A stretch of 64,000 bases of DNA, taken from contig NZ_JBAXHI010000001.1 in assembly GCF_037138995.1 (NCBI RefSeq), forward strand, positions 1-64,000, in the 5' to 3' direction. The translations under genes were made by a program, and so were the position numbers. The notes under the pieces were generated by a model. That model had not been told where the DNA came from. It saw only the letters and a program-made list of their open reading frames with translations, and did not search any database. The first letter of the stretch is position 1; every line of letters starts with the position of its first letter. Positions 52,212 through 61,273 of this stretch are shown here, piece by piece. Source of the stretch: Chlorohelix sp037138995 (GTDB lineage: Bacteria > Chloroflexota > Chloroflexia > Chloroheliales > Chloroheliaceae).

Positions 52212-54008
52212 ATGGCAATAGCGAAGAAATCAATGGAGAGTGACGATACTCCCGACAATCAAAGTCATTCCCAATCACTCTACCGCAAATGGCGTTCACA
52301 AACCTTTGACGAACTGGTGGGGCAGGAAGCGGTTACACGTACCCTGAAAAATGCCATTGCCACCGGAAGAGTCGGTCATGCCTACCTTTTCTGCGGTCCC
52401 AGAGGCACAGGAAAAACCTCCACTGCACGCCTGTTAGCCAAAGCCATAAGTTGCCTCGAAACTGATGTCAACGCACGCCCATGTAACAAATGTGAAGCCT
52501 GCCTCAGTATTAGCGAAGGGCGAGCGATGGATTTAATCGAGATTGACGCTGCCAGCAATCGAGGTATTCAAGACATCCGCGACTTGCTCGAAAAAATAAA
52601 TTTCCAGCCCAACGCATTACGTAAGAAATTCTATATCATAGACGAAGTACACATGCTGACCGAACCGGCTTTTAACGCGCTGCTCAAAACTCTGGAAGAA
52701 CCTCCCCCGCACGCTATCTTTGTACTTGCCACCACCGACCCCCAAGATATTCCGGCAACAGTTTTATCTCGCTGCCAACGCTTTGATTTTCAGCGCATTA
52801 GCCTTAAAGAAATTGTAGAGCGACTCCAGTATGTGTGCCTCGAAGAAAAAGTGAAAGCTGAAAAGGCTTCTCTCGAATTGGTAGCGCGGCAAGCAACCGG
52901 GAGTCTGCGCGATGCGCTAAGCCTACTAGACCAACTAATTGTTTTCAGCGAGGGAAATATCACCCTTGAAACCGTCAAGCAGATGCTCGGCGTAATGAAT
53001 AGTGAGGCTGTGCCAGATTTCGTAGAGGCATTACTAGAACGAGAGCTTGCGTCAGGACTTGAGCAAATCAGCAATTTAGTGCAAAGTGGCGTTGATTTGA
53101 AGCGGTTCAATCGTGAATTGGTAGAACACCTGCGCGGCATGATGCTGCTCAAAGCAAACCCCGATGCACGCGAATTACTCGATTTGCCGAACGAAATACT
53201 GGAGCGTATGCAAATACAGGCAAAGCGGATAAATCTAGCTGAATTAATTGCCTTACTCAAAATTTTCAGCGGGGTTGATTATAACCTGAAGGTATCGCCT
53301 TATACCCAATTGCCGCTTGAAATTGCGCTTATGGAAGCCGTGTTGGTTGAAACGGTGGTACAACCTCAAGTAGTAACTCGCCAAACTCCTAGCAGAACTG
53401 CCCCTAATCCGGCAGTAGCATATAGAGAACCGCCTGTTATTAACCAGCATCGCCCCACTGTGCAAAAAGAATCGGCAACAATGTATCCTATGGACGAAGA
53501 TGAGTTACCAATTGCCAGAACCACAAATCCAACCGAAGTGAGAAAAGAACCGCCTGTAATAAATCCACCACGCCCGGTTGCGCCAGCAAACCAGAAAGAA
53601 TCGCCAACTACGGATGGGGCAAACTTGAGTCTAGCTGAAGTACAACAAGTATGGGGACAGTTGCTGGATAAAATCGGCAGTTCGCAGGTCACGATAAAAG
53701 CGTTGCTTACCGAGGCAAGTCCGGTAGGAGTAGAAGGCAAGCAAATTATGCTGGCTTTTAAGTATCAGTTCCATCGCGAGAAAATTTCACAGGAAAAGAA
53801 CAGAATTTTTGTAGAAGAGCAGTGCAGCCAGATACTAGGGCGGACAGTTTATATCCAGTGCGTAGCTGATGAAGGCAGCAGCCCGAATAGTGCGGAAGGT
53901 TCTGCGCGTACAGATTCTAAGAATTCCGGGAAAGGTAGCTCACCGTTGGACGAGCGTTCGCGTGCAGCAGCGCGAATCTTTAACGCTACTGTCCAAGATT
54001 TTGATTAG
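52212..54008 (+). CDS. dnaX: DNA polymerase III subunit gamma/tau
   Basis: A 598-residue clamp-loader ATPase. Walker A is GPRGTGKTS (62-70), the zinc site has Cys81, Cys91, Cys94 and Cys97 (CNKCEAC), Walker B is FYIIDEVHML and the sensor/Arg-finger region is LSRCQRFDF. Domain III (LRDALSLLDQL onward) is complete; the last 200 residues are Pro/Gln-rich with a further folded part, as in tau. The usual neighbours ybaB and recR are absent; a small unrelated gene follows. Confidence 0.95.
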   Translation: MAIAKKSMESDDTPDNQSHSQSLYRKWRSQTFDELVGQEAVTRTLKNAIATGRVGHAYLFCGPRGTGKTSTARLLAKAISCLETDVNARPCNKCEACLSISEGRAMDLIEIDAASNRGIQDIRDLLEKINFQPNALRKKFYIIDEVHMLTEPAFNALLKTLEEPPPHAIFVLATTDPQDIPATVLSRCQRFDFQRISLKEIVERLQYVCLEEKVKAEKASLELVARQATGSLRDALSLLDQLIVFSEGNITLETVKQMLGVMNSEAVPDFVEALLERELASGLEQISNLVQSGVDLKRFNRELVEHLRGMMLLKANPDARELLDLPNEILERMQIQAKRINLAELIALLKIFSGVDYNLKVSPYTQLPLEIALMEAVLVETVVQPQVVTRQTPSRTAPNPAVAYREPPVINQHRPTVQKESATMYPMDEDELPIARTTNPTEVRKEPPVINPPRPVAPANQKESPTTDGANLSLAEVQQVWGQLLDKIGSSQVTIKALLTEASPVGVEGKQIMLAFKYQFHREKISQEKNRIFVEEQCSQILGRTVYIQCVADEGSSPNSAEGSARTDSKNSGKGSSPLDERSRAAARIFNATVQDFD

Positions 54009-54145
54009 GTTTCATTCCCGCATTATTAACATACCTTTCTCTGTTATATCAAAGCCTTTAGGCTATAATTTAAGTAGATTCTAGCGTAAAAAAAGCAATT
54101 AAACGCGGGCAGTTTCTGCGTACTTTGGGAAAGGAAGGAAATAAT

Positions 54146-54484
54146 ATGGCTGGAGGAGCAGTTTGGGTAAAAGGCGCTACCCGCAATAGCCAAGACAAAA
54201 TGGTGCAACGGGCAAAAGAGGATTTGGCGCGAGTGGTTGGCATAGAGGATATGCCGGAACTTGTCAGTAAAATCAAGTTGGTATCGGTTACTCCGGTAAC
54301 ATGGCCTGACTCGCAACTAGGCTACCTACAGGCAGGGTTAAAGAAACAGCAGGGTATTAATCCCGGCTTTTTAATCAAACTAGATTACTCAGGGCGTGAA
54401 TACACATATCACACCAGCTTTAGCCGAGTAGTGTATGTGCCAGTCGGTAAAGGAATGCCACCGCTTCCGGCAAACGCGATGTAA
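54146..54484 (+). CDS. hypothetical protein with W-DSxLG motif
   Basis: A 112-residue protein from an ATG at 54146 (AAGGAAGG about eight bases upstream; an earlier ATG lacks such a site). The centre VTWPDSQLGYLQAG and NPGFLIKLDYSGREYTYHT recall a motif, V-W-DSSLG-P-PG-TPG-I-L-Y-YHT, found in many small Chloroflexota and cyanobacterial proteins, usually with a Cys after LG, replaced here by Tyr. No signal peptide. Function unknown. It follows dnaX by 137 bases and ends at a strong terminator. Confidence 0.65.
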   Translation: MAGGAVWVKGATRNSQDKMVQRAKEDLARVVGIEDMPELVSKIKLVSVTPVTWPDSQLGYLQAGLKKQQGINPGFLIKLDYSGREYTYHTSFSRVVYVPVGKGMPPLPANAM

Positions 54485-54501
54485 ACCATTCCGGTTTTTC
54501 T

Positions 54502-54541
54502 AAAGGCTTTGTGGGTTTTTTTAATACAAAGCCTTTTTTGT
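54502..54541 (+). terminator. terminator after the dnaX-downstream gene
   Basis: AAAGGCTTTGT (54502-54512) pairs perfectly with ACAAAGCCTTT (54526-54536) over 13 bases and runs into TTTTTTG. Confidence 0.88.
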
Positions 54542-54544
54542 TTC

Positions 54545-54573
54545 ATAAATAAAACGCCCGGAGTGACCGGGCG
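54545..54573 (-). terminator. terminator of the response regulator gene
   Basis: CGCCCGG (54555-54561) and CCGGGCG (54567-54573) form a perfect 7-bp GC stem with a 5-base loop. On the minus strand it is followed by TTTTATTT. Confidence 0.85.
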
Positions 54574-54623
54574 ATTGTGGTTGATTGCTTATGCCGTTTA
54601 AGCGGTTATTTGTCCAAAAAAAA

Positions 54624-55079
54624 CTAGAAAGAGTGCAGGTTAGCGCGAGCCATACGGCTGAAAACCGTCTCTAGCAGTAACGCAAGCACATGTTCCCCTT
54701 CTTCCCCTTTAACCACATAATAATCTGCGCCCATTTCGTAGGCAGTTACCATGTTTTTTAATTTGTTTTCACTACTAAAAACGATAATCGGTATATTACG
54801 TAGCTTATTGGTGGATTTAAGAGTTTTACACACCTCAAAACCATTAATTTTTGGAAGAAAAAGGTCTAGAATAATCAAATCAGGGCGAATTTCATCAGCT
54901 TTTTTTATACCTTCGATTCCATCCCTGAGCAATTCAACCTCATAGCCTTTGCCTTCGAGGATAAACTTGGTTTTAGCAGCTTGCCCGAAATTATCATCTA
55001 TTATCAAAATCTTTTTAGGCTCTGAAGAAGCTGCTTTTATTTTGTAACTATATTTGAATGGTAGTATTTGGAGATTCAT
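54624..55079 (-). CDS. response regulator receiver protein
   Basis: A 151-residue receiver domain with a 22-residue N-terminal extension. Asp28-Asp29 in ILIIDDN, the phospho-site Asp72 in LIILDLFLPKINGFEV, the switch Ser in IIVFSSE and Lys in YVVKGEEG are present; the K-P of the usual KPF is changed. No output domain. The AGAAGG ribosome site is six to seven bases before the ATG. A strong terminator follows. Confidence 0.88.
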   Translation of the reverse strand: MNLQILPFKYSYKIKAASSEPKKILIIDDNFGQAAKTKFILEGKGYEVELLRDGIEGIKKADEIRPDLIILDLFLPKINGFEVCKTLKSTNKLRNIPIIVFSSENKLKNMVTAYEMGADYYVVKGEEGEHVLALLLETVFSRMARANLHSF

Positions 55080-55430
55080 TAATACCGCCTTCTGGTATAA
55101 AGTTGTTTGGAATTTGGACGCAGTTTGCCAGATAGGGAGTAATCTTAACTTTTTTTATGAACACCATAATTATCTAAACTGCATTTCCTTGACCCTATCA
55201 TATAGGTTAACTATAAAAATCGGGTTAAAATTACCACACTTACAATAAAATTATTATTAAAATCCTTGATTTTCCTCATTATTGCTCTGCTTTCCTCTTT
55301 GGGTTATACTCGGATTATCCAATTTTATAATTCAGTTGGATATTAGATAGCAGCTTTGATTGGGTTTGATACCAAATTGAGGTTCAGAGCAAGGCTTCCA
55401 ACAATTTTAAAGCGAACCTCTGGATATATA
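55080..55430. other. 351-base intergenic region
   Basis: Between divergent genes. The left half is unassigned AT-rich sequence upstream of the response regulator; the right half has a promoter at 55282-55310 and a leader of about 115 bases before the lipoprotein. No RNA gene or open frame with a ribosome site is seen. Confidence 0.6.
55282..55310 (+). promoter_or_regulatory. promoter of the PPIase lipoprotein and miaA
   Basis: TTGCTC (55282-55287), 17-base spacer, TATACT (55305-55310), about 120 bases before the ATG at 55431. Confidence 0.58.
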
Positions 55431-56759
55431 ATGAACAAAAATCAATTGCGTGTAATTAGATGGTTTAGTTGTCTGTGGCTGGTAACTATACTATTGCAAG
55501 GTTGTGGAGAAATCCTTAATGCTACTCCCACCCTGCCGGAAGGCATTCCTACCAATGCTAAACTCGGTACTCCCCTTCCAGTGACACGCACACCAACCGC
55601 CACGCCGATTCCATTACCAACCAATACGCCTGTTATTATCACCAATACTCCCCAACCCGTTGGTATAACCAATACACCTTTACCTTCAAATCAAGTATTG
55701 GCAGAATTGAATGGTCAAACTATTACATTTGACGAATATTTGCGCTATCGCCGCTTTTACGCCTTCCGAGACTTATTTTTTTACCAGACCTTTGTGGTAA
55801 ACCCAAAGCCAACTGCCGTGGATATTGAGCAACTGCGTTTGCTGCAAAAACAGCTTGACGATTTGCCATACCAACCGGTAGATAAGCGCAAATTACAACA
55901 ATATCTCCAAGGTATTATTCTGGTAACTGAAGCTAAAAAGGATTATGGAATTACCGTGTCAGCAGATGAAATAGACCTTGAGATTGGAAATCAAATTGGT
56001 CCTGCACAAACCTTTAGTCAAGCCGACCTAGAAGCGACCGCAACTGCCGGTACGGTATATACGGCTGTGGCTTCGATTGAACTGGCTACAATTGCAGCTG
56101 TAACACTACCTCCGGGGGTGACTGCACTTCCCACCCCAACTGTGCCACCAACACCTACCCCTATTATGTCCCCAGCAGCTACCGCTGTTACGCGCCAACA
56201 AACTTTCTTTGAGGCGCTCAAACAGGTTACAGGGCTTACTCGCGATGATTATCGAAGATACGAAGCAGAACCTTCGGTGGTTTCTCGAAAACTTGACCAG
56301 AAGCTAAGAGCGCAATTGCCAAAAATAGGCGACAATGTACCACAATGGCACTTCAGCCAAATTGTTTTTAATGATGAGGCTACCGCTCAGGCAACCATGA
56401 AAGATTTGCAGGCTATACCGGTAGCTAATTTGCCGGAAGCTTTTGCTAAAGCCGCTCAGGAAAAATCTCAGGATATGCTGACTGCCTACCGTAAGGGTGA
56501 TGCAGGTTGGGTGGTCGAGCAGATGGTGGAAACTGATTTATTTAATTTGCTAAAAGGTCTTAAAGTAGGACAATTTGCAGCACCCATACAAAATGGAGGA
56601 AGTTGGGTATTGGTTACACTCACAGGCTATGAGCCAAACCGCCCCCTAGATGCCAGCCAATGGGAATATCTGGCAGGTTTATCATACGGGCGCAGTGTGG
56701 CTTTTGATAATTGGATGCACGCCAAAATACAGGCGGCTAATGTAAAATTCTTCTTATAG
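55431..56759 (+). CDS. SurA/PrsA-like peptidyl-prolyl isomerase lipoprotein
   Basis: 442 residues from an ATG at 55431. The signal LWLVTILLQGC is a lipobox with Cys, so the protein is lipid-anchored outside the membrane. A Thr/Pro-rich stalk (35-85) with TNTP repeats leads to a SurA-N-like helical part (95-300, with a further TPTP-rich loop) and a parvulin-like domain at about 320-420 (QWHFSQIVF, AGWVVEQMVETDLF, GGSWVLVTL). It probably assists folding of exported proteins. The miaA start overlaps its stop by one base, a coupling without obvious functional logic. Confidence 0.82.
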   Translation: MNKNQLRVIRWFSCLWLVTILLQGCGEILNATPTLPEGIPTNAKLGTPLPVTRTPTATPIPLPTNTPVIITNTPQPVGITNTPLPSNQVLAELNGQTITFDEYLRYRRFYAFRDLFFYQTFVVNPKPTAVDIEQLRLLQKQLDDLPYQPVDKRKLQQYLQGIILVTEAKKDYGITVSADEIDLEIGNQIGPAQTFSQADLEATATAGTVYTAVASIELATIAAVTLPPGVTALPTPTVPPTPTPIMSPAATAVTRQQTFFEALKQVTGLTRDDYRRYEAEPSVVSRKLDQKLRAQLPKIGDNVPQWHFSQIVFNDEATAQATMKDLQAIPVANLPEAFAKAAQEKSQDMLTAYRKGDAGWVVEQMVETDLFNLLKGLKVGQFAAPIQNGGSWVLVTLTGYEPNRPLDASQWEYLAGLSYGRSVAFDNWMHAKIQAANVKFFL

Positions 56760-57721
56760 TGGAACAAACAACTTTAAAACCATTGATAGCGCTGACTGGA
56801 GCTACCGCTGTCGGCAAAAGCACGCTGGCGGTTATACTGGCTGAAAAGTTTTGCGGTGAAATTGTCAGCGCCGATAGCCGTCAAGTATATACCGAGATGG
56901 ATATTGCCACCGCCAAGCCAAGCCATGAAGATTTGCGCCGTGTTCCGCACCACCTGATAAATATTATACCGCCGGATAGAGAGTTCACCCTCCCTGATTT
57001 TCAACGCATGGCAACCAACGCCATTGAGGAAATACAACAGCGCGGTAATTTACCCTTTCTGGTAGGCGGTACAATGCTCTATATCAACGCAATGTGTGAA
57101 GGCTGGGAAGTACCCCACGTAGCGCCCGACCTAGATTACCGCCACAAATTAGAACAGGAAGTTGCCGAACATGGTACCGCTGCGCTTTACCTAGAATTGC
57201 AACAACTAGACCCTGAAGCATGCGCTCATATCATACCCAATAACGCCCGGCGTATCATCCGTGCGCTAGAAGTTTACCGCAGCACCGGACGTAAATTTTC
57301 TGAGGTACATGGTAAGCGCGGCGCACCATACCGGATTTTGAAACTAGGCTTGACGCTGGAACGAGAAGCTTTATACCAACGTGCCGATGCGCGTATCGAA
57401 GAAATGTTCAGGCAAGGGTTGGTGAACGAAACCCGTCACTTGCTAGAAGCAGGTTACGCCCCTTCCTCACCTGCGATGACCGGGCTTGGCTATGGGCAGG
57501 TAGGGGCTTATCTGCGTGGCGAAATGAGTCTTGATGAGGCAAAAAACCGCATGCGATTTGCCACTCATCGCTATATTCGCCAGCAAAATACTTGGTTCAG
57601 GCGTGACCCGACAATCATATGGTTAGACGCTACAAAAAGTAATTATGCTTCACAGGCTGAGTCAGCTATTGAGAATTTTTTAAGAGAATGGAACTTTTTA
57701 AGCAATTCTAACGTATTATAA
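56759..57721 (+). CDS. miaA: tRNA dimethylallyltransferase
   Basis: A 320-residue enzyme that adds the dimethylallyl group to A37 of tRNAs. P-loop GATAVGKST, the SADSRQVY substrate loop, and DFQRMATNAIEEI with the PFLVGGTMLYINAM segment are conserved; the C-terminal helical part TRHLLEAGYAPSSPAMTGLGYGQ is complete. The start is a GTG that shares a base with the previous stop. A hairpin (CATTTGCT/AGCAAATG near 57748-57771) lies 30 bases after the stop and before the hflX promoter. In many bacteria miaA and hflX are neighbours, as here. Confidence 0.94.
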   Translation: MEQTTLKPLIALTGATAVGKSTLAVILAEKFCGEIVSADSRQVYTEMDIATAKPSHEDLRRVPHHLINIIPPDREFTLPDFQRMATNAIEEIQQRGNLPFLVGGTMLYINAMCEGWEVPHVAPDLDYRHKLEQEVAEHGTAALYLELQQLDPEACAHIIPNNARRIIRALEVYRSTGRKFSEVHGKRGAPYRILKLGLTLEREALYQRADARIEEMFRQGLVNETRHLLEAGYAPSSPAMTGLGYGQVGAYLRGEMSLDEAKNRMRFATHRYIRQQNTWFRRDPTIIWLDATKSNYASQAESAIENFLREWNFLSNSNVL

Positions 57722-57786
57722 TATAGATATATACTATATACAGGTAAGCATTTGCTATTGCAAAAGCAAATGAGAAACTTTGCCTG

Positions 57787-57814
57787 TTGACCATTGTGGA
57801 TATGTTGATATAAT
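57787..57814 (+). promoter_or_regulatory. promoter of hflX
   Basis: TTGACC (57787-57792), 16-base spacer, perfect TATAAT (57809-57814); transcript would start near 57821, about 100 bases before the start codon. Confidence 0.68.
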
Positions 57815-57841
57815 TGGGGATAAATAGTGTTATTTACCCCA
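57815..57841 (+). promoter_or_regulatory. 5'-terminal stem of the hflX leader
   Basis: TGGGGATAAATA and TATTTACCCCA pair with one bulged A over a GTGT loop. The stem begins at or just before the likely transcription start, so part of it may be at the 5' end of the RNA. A second palindrome ACAACTTGTTGT follows at 57843-57854. Confidence 0.45.
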
Positions 57842-57922
57842 CACAACTTGTTGTATTATTAGTTTTAAGTAATAAAATTAGCCTTTCACGAGCGAAGTAG
57901 CCCGCGAAAGCGTACACGGAGG

Positions 57923-59395
57923 ATGCCTACGCAGACCTTTTCCGAACACGATGAAAATCGCGAGTTACACAACCCCGATAAATTTTCCGATAATGAAAAC
58001 ACTGCGCAGGAAACCCCACCGAGCGCATACGAGCATCTTTTTGAAGAACCCCGTATTGTTAAGCCCAAACGTTCCAAAGTTCCGGTTTATCCTACGGGTA
58101 CCCCGCAAGAGAAAGCCTTACTGGTTGGTGTGGGACAGCAGAGCGACCTGTTTGATGTCGAAGATTCGTTGCTGGAATTAGAGCAACTATGCGACACCGA
58201 TGGGGTAGCGGTAATCGGCAAAACTTCCCAGAAAATTAGTACACCGAATCGCTCATATTTCATAGGCAAAGGCAAACTGCACGAGCTTAAAGCGATGCGC
58301 GAGAGCATGGAAGCGGATGTGGTGATATTCGATGTGGAACTTTCCCCCACTCACCAACGCGAAGTGGAAGAATATTTAGGGGTTAAAGTTATTGACCGCA
58401 CCGCGCTGATATTGGATATTTTTGCCAAACGCGCCCGCACCAAAGAAGGACGCTTGCAGGTTGAACTGGCACAACTGGAATACCGTTTACCTCGCCTAAC
58501 TCGCATGTGGACGCACCTTTCGCGCCAAACTGGTGGTGGGGTAGGATTGCGAGGTCCCGGTGAAACTCAGTTGGAAATTGACCGACGCGCCAGTCGTACC
58601 CGCATCAGCTATTTGAAAGAGCAGTTGGAGCATGTACACAATCACCGAGAGCTTTACCGAGAACGTCGCCGCACCGAAGAAATTCCGGTAGTTTCGCTGG
58701 TGGGCTATACCAACGCAGGAAAAAGCACCCTATTGAACAAGCTCTCTAACGCCGATGTGTTGGCAGAAGACAAACTTTTCGCCACGCTCGACCCCACCAC
58801 GCGCCGCGTAAAACTGCCCAACGGTCGAGACATATTGTTGACCGATACGGTAGGGTTCATTCAACGCTTACCGCATGGATTGGTAGAAGCTTTCCGTAGC
58901 ACTCTAGAAGAAGTCAACGAAGCGGACTTGTTGATTCACGTGCTGGATTTCACTCACCAGAACGCGCAAGAGCAAGCCCAAACAGTTGAAGAAGTGCTAA
59001 AAGAATTGGGTGCAAGCGACAAACCTCGTATTATGGCGCTAAACAAAATCGACCTGATGGTTGATTTAGAAGATACGGGAAGTAGAAATTCCACCACTAT
59101 CAGCCAGCAGTTATCGAAAGAATTTGAACTGCCGGACGATTATGTGCCTGTTTCCGCGCAGACGGGCATCGGGCTTGACCAGTTATTAATACGGATTCAG
59201 CATATGCTAGATGTTGGTCTGGTCAAGGTAAAGCTGAACATCCCCTACAGCCAAAACAAATTGGTGGCGTTATTCCACCAGAAAGGGCATATTGACAAAG
59301 AGCAATTTCTGGACGAAGGCACCCATATCGAGGGACGGATACCCGCCCACCTTGAACCTATGTTCAGACCTTACACTTTCAAACGCGCCTCTTAA
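57923..59395 (+). CDS. hflX: GTPase HflX
   Basis: A 490-residue ribosome-splitting GTPase. The N-terminal HflX domain (about 65-220) contains YFIGKGKLHEL and the conserved GGGVGLRGPGETQLEIDRR glycine-rich loop. The G domain has GYTNAGKST (G1), DTVGFI (G3) and NKID (G4). The first 60 residues are an acidic extension not seen in E. coli. The GGAGG at 57918-57922 touches the ATG, giving no spacing; either the true start is slightly downstream at a non-ATG codon, or the leader folding decides it. A bidirectional terminator follows. Confidence 0.93.
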   Translation: MPTQTFSEHDENRELHNPDKFSDNENTAQETPPSAYEHLFEEPRIVKPKRSKVPVYPTGTPQEKALLVGVGQQSDLFDVEDSLLELEQLCDTDGVAVIGKTSQKISTPNRSYFIGKGKLHELKAMRESMEADVVIFDVELSPTHQREVEEYLGVKVIDRTALILDIFAKRARTKEGRLQVELAQLEYRLPRLTRMWTHLSRQTGGGVGLRGPGETQLEIDRRASRTRISYLKEQLEHVHNHRELYRERRRTEEIPVVSLVGYTNAGKSTLLNKLSNADVLAEDKLFATLDPTTRRVKLPNGRDILLTDTVGFIQRLPHGLVEAFRSTLEEVNEADLLIHVLDFTHQNAQEQAQTVEEVLKELGASDKPRIMALNKIDLMVDLEDTGSRNSTTISQQLSKEFELPDDYVPVSAQTGIGLDQLLIRIQHMLDVGLVKVKLNIPYSQNKLVALFHQKGHIDKEQFLDEGTHIEGRIPAHLEPMFRPYTFKRAS

Positions 59396-59405
59396 ATAAA
59401 AGAAA

Positions 59406-59445
59406 ACCCCCTTCCTGAAAACTCAGGTATGGGGGTAATTTTTTT
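59406..59445. terminator. bidirectional terminator between hflX and the convergent operon
   Basis: ACCCCC (59406-59411) pairs with GGGGGT (59431-59436), with a nested CCTGA-AAAC-TCAGG stem inside. T-runs lie on both sides (ATTTTTTTA on plus, TTTTCTTTTATTT on minus). Confidence 0.85.
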
Positions 59446-59503
59446 ATCCGGGTTATTCACTAATTAATCTGCCTGCAAGATTTGCCGCTTATATACCGTG
59501 CGC

Positions 59504-61273
59504 CTAATTGAAGCTCAAATATGCCCAATTTTCTATGCCATTAGGGCTGGGTTCATAGCCGTTAATATCTCGCCGTACTGCAACGGGCCAATCTACATAA
59601 GCCAAAGGTAGTAGGGGAATATCACTTAATAATTGATCGGTAACTTGACTATAAAGAGGTCTTCGGTTCACAAGGTTATTTTCGTTGCGGGCAACCTTTA
59701 GCCACTTCCGCACCACCGGATTGTTATAGCCCAAATCCTTGCGTTCCTCCCCAAAAAAGCGGAAAAGAAACTCTTCAGGGTCGCCATTTTCACCTTGCCA
59801 ACCACCCATATAAAGAGTATAGCGCCCATCATCGCGATGTGGATTAAAATTAACCCACGAACTTTCTTCGTGCAGAACTATCTTGATGTTAATTTTTGCA
59901 AGGTCATCTACAATGGCTTGTGCTATTTTACCGGGGTCAGGATAATATAAGCGCGAAACAGGAATGACCCATAAGTCTATTGGAGTAGTAATACCGTTGA
60001 TATAACCAACTTGCGCCAGCAAATCACGCGCTTTTTGCGGGTCATAAGGGTAAGATTTAAGGTCGGAACGGAAACTAAGCGCAGAGGGCGGCAAAAATCC
60101 GGAGGCGATTGTACCCAAGCCCTGATAATATTTACCCACTAAGGCAGCGGTATTAATCCCATAAGCAAGCGCTTGCCGTACCTCTATCAGATCGAACGGC
60201 GCACGAGTTTGATTTATACCGAGGAAAGCTATATTTAAAGCAAGGCGGTGCTTGATTTCGAAAATGGGGTCATTAAGATTAGCGGTCACATCCTCAGGTT
60301 TAATCTTATCGGTTGCGCTGATTTCACCGCTACGTAAAGCACGCAAGCCATCCTGATTTCCCGGCAACACCTTCAAAACGATAGTTTCAATGGCACGAGC
60401 GGGCAACATATTTGGGTCTTTCTCCACCGAATAATTTGGGTTTTTCTTCAATGTCATATAACGCTGCTCTAGTTTGGCGCGGCGGTCGTAGGGTTTATCC
60501 ACCATATAAGCTCCGCTACCAACCGGCTTTATGAAATTACCCTCCTTATCAAAAGAACTTTGAGATACTATCGCAAATTGTGGCATGGACAACACCTGAA
60601 AGAAATTAGGCATTGGCGCTTTAAGATGCACCACCAATGTGCGTGAATTAGGTACTTCTAACCGATCCATATCAAGAATACCGGGATAACCGGGATAACC
60701 GGGTAAATCCACAAAAAAATTGCGGTAAGTGGAGAAATCACCCTTATGATAAACACTATTAGGGTTTGACCAGCGGATAAAATTCCAGCGCAAAGATTCC
60801 GCATCCAACGGAGTACCATCAGAAAAAACCAGTCCGCCACCAATACGAATTGTATATGTTAAACCATCTTCCGAAATGTAAAAGCCATCAGGTTTAAGGA
60901 GAGAGGCATATTGATATTGCATACTACCCGGTTTAAACTCGAAAAGAGTATCAAAAATCTGGCGAACGATAATCAAGGAGGGCTGATCAACCAGATTTGC
61001 GGGGTCAAGCCCTATGCCCGTGGAGGGGTCGTTGGGGCTAGTTCGCATAAAAGCAACCGGCTCTTGACTCAGCCCGAAAATAAATTCCCGGTCGGGCTTA
61101 AAATTAGCTGGCGTAGTTATTTCAGTAGCAGATGCAGGCGTACCATTTACTGCTGCTTGTGTGTGCTGTGGAGTAGGCTGTTCGGGAGTAACAACACTAA
61201 CGGTTTCCTCAGTACAAGCCCCAAGAATTAGATTTAAAACCAGTATTGCAAGCAGAAACCTGACCAATTGCAT
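59504..61273 (-). CDS. oligopeptide-type ABC substrate-binding lipoprotein
   Basis: A 589-residue SBP-bac-5 family protein. The lipobox LILGAC near residue 19 anchors it, a Thr/Pro-rich linker follows, and the fold has the standard segments EFKPGSMQYQYASLLKPDG, LTYTIRIGGGLVFSDGTPLDAESLRW, RQALAYGINTAALV and the end SPNGIENWAYLSFN. It should bind peptides or similar ligands outside the membrane, but no permease or ATPase gene is adjacent. Its ATG shares one base with the stop of pmbA (TAATG), so it is part of the TldD/PmbA operon, an unusual partner. Confidence 0.88.
   Translation of the reverse strand: MQLVRFLLAILVLNLILGACTEETVSVVTPEQPTPQHTQAAVNGTPASATEITTPANFKPDREFIFGLSQEPVAFMRTSPNDPSTGIGLDPANLVDQPSLIIVRQIFDTLFEFKPGSMQYQYASLLKPDGFYISEDGLTYTIRIGGGLVFSDGTPLDAESLRWNFIRWSNPNSVYHKGDFSTYRNFFVDLPGYPGYPGILDMDRLEVPNSRTLVVHLKAPMPNFFQVLSMPQFAIVSQSSFDKEGNFIKPVGSGAYMVDKPYDRRAKLEQRYMTLKKNPNYSVEKDPNMLPARAIETIVLKVLPGNQDGLRALRSGEISATDKIKPEDVTANLNDPIFEIKHRLALNIAFLGINQTRAPFDLIEVRQALAYGINTAALVGKYYQGLGTIASGFLPPSALSFRSDLKSYPYDPQKARDLLAQVGYINGITTPIDLWVIPVSRLYYPDPGKIAQAIVDDLAKINIKIVLHEESSWVNFNPHRDDGRYTLYMGGWQGENGDPEEFLFRFFGEERKDLGYNNPVVRKWLKVARNENNLVNRRPLYSQVTDQLLSDIPLLPLAYVDWPVAVRRDINGYEPSPNGIENWAYLSFN

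Noticed and set aside
60680..60715. Three copies of a CCGGGATAA-like unit
   Set aside because: They encode the PGYPGYPG run of the substrate-binding protein and are explained by coding sequence.
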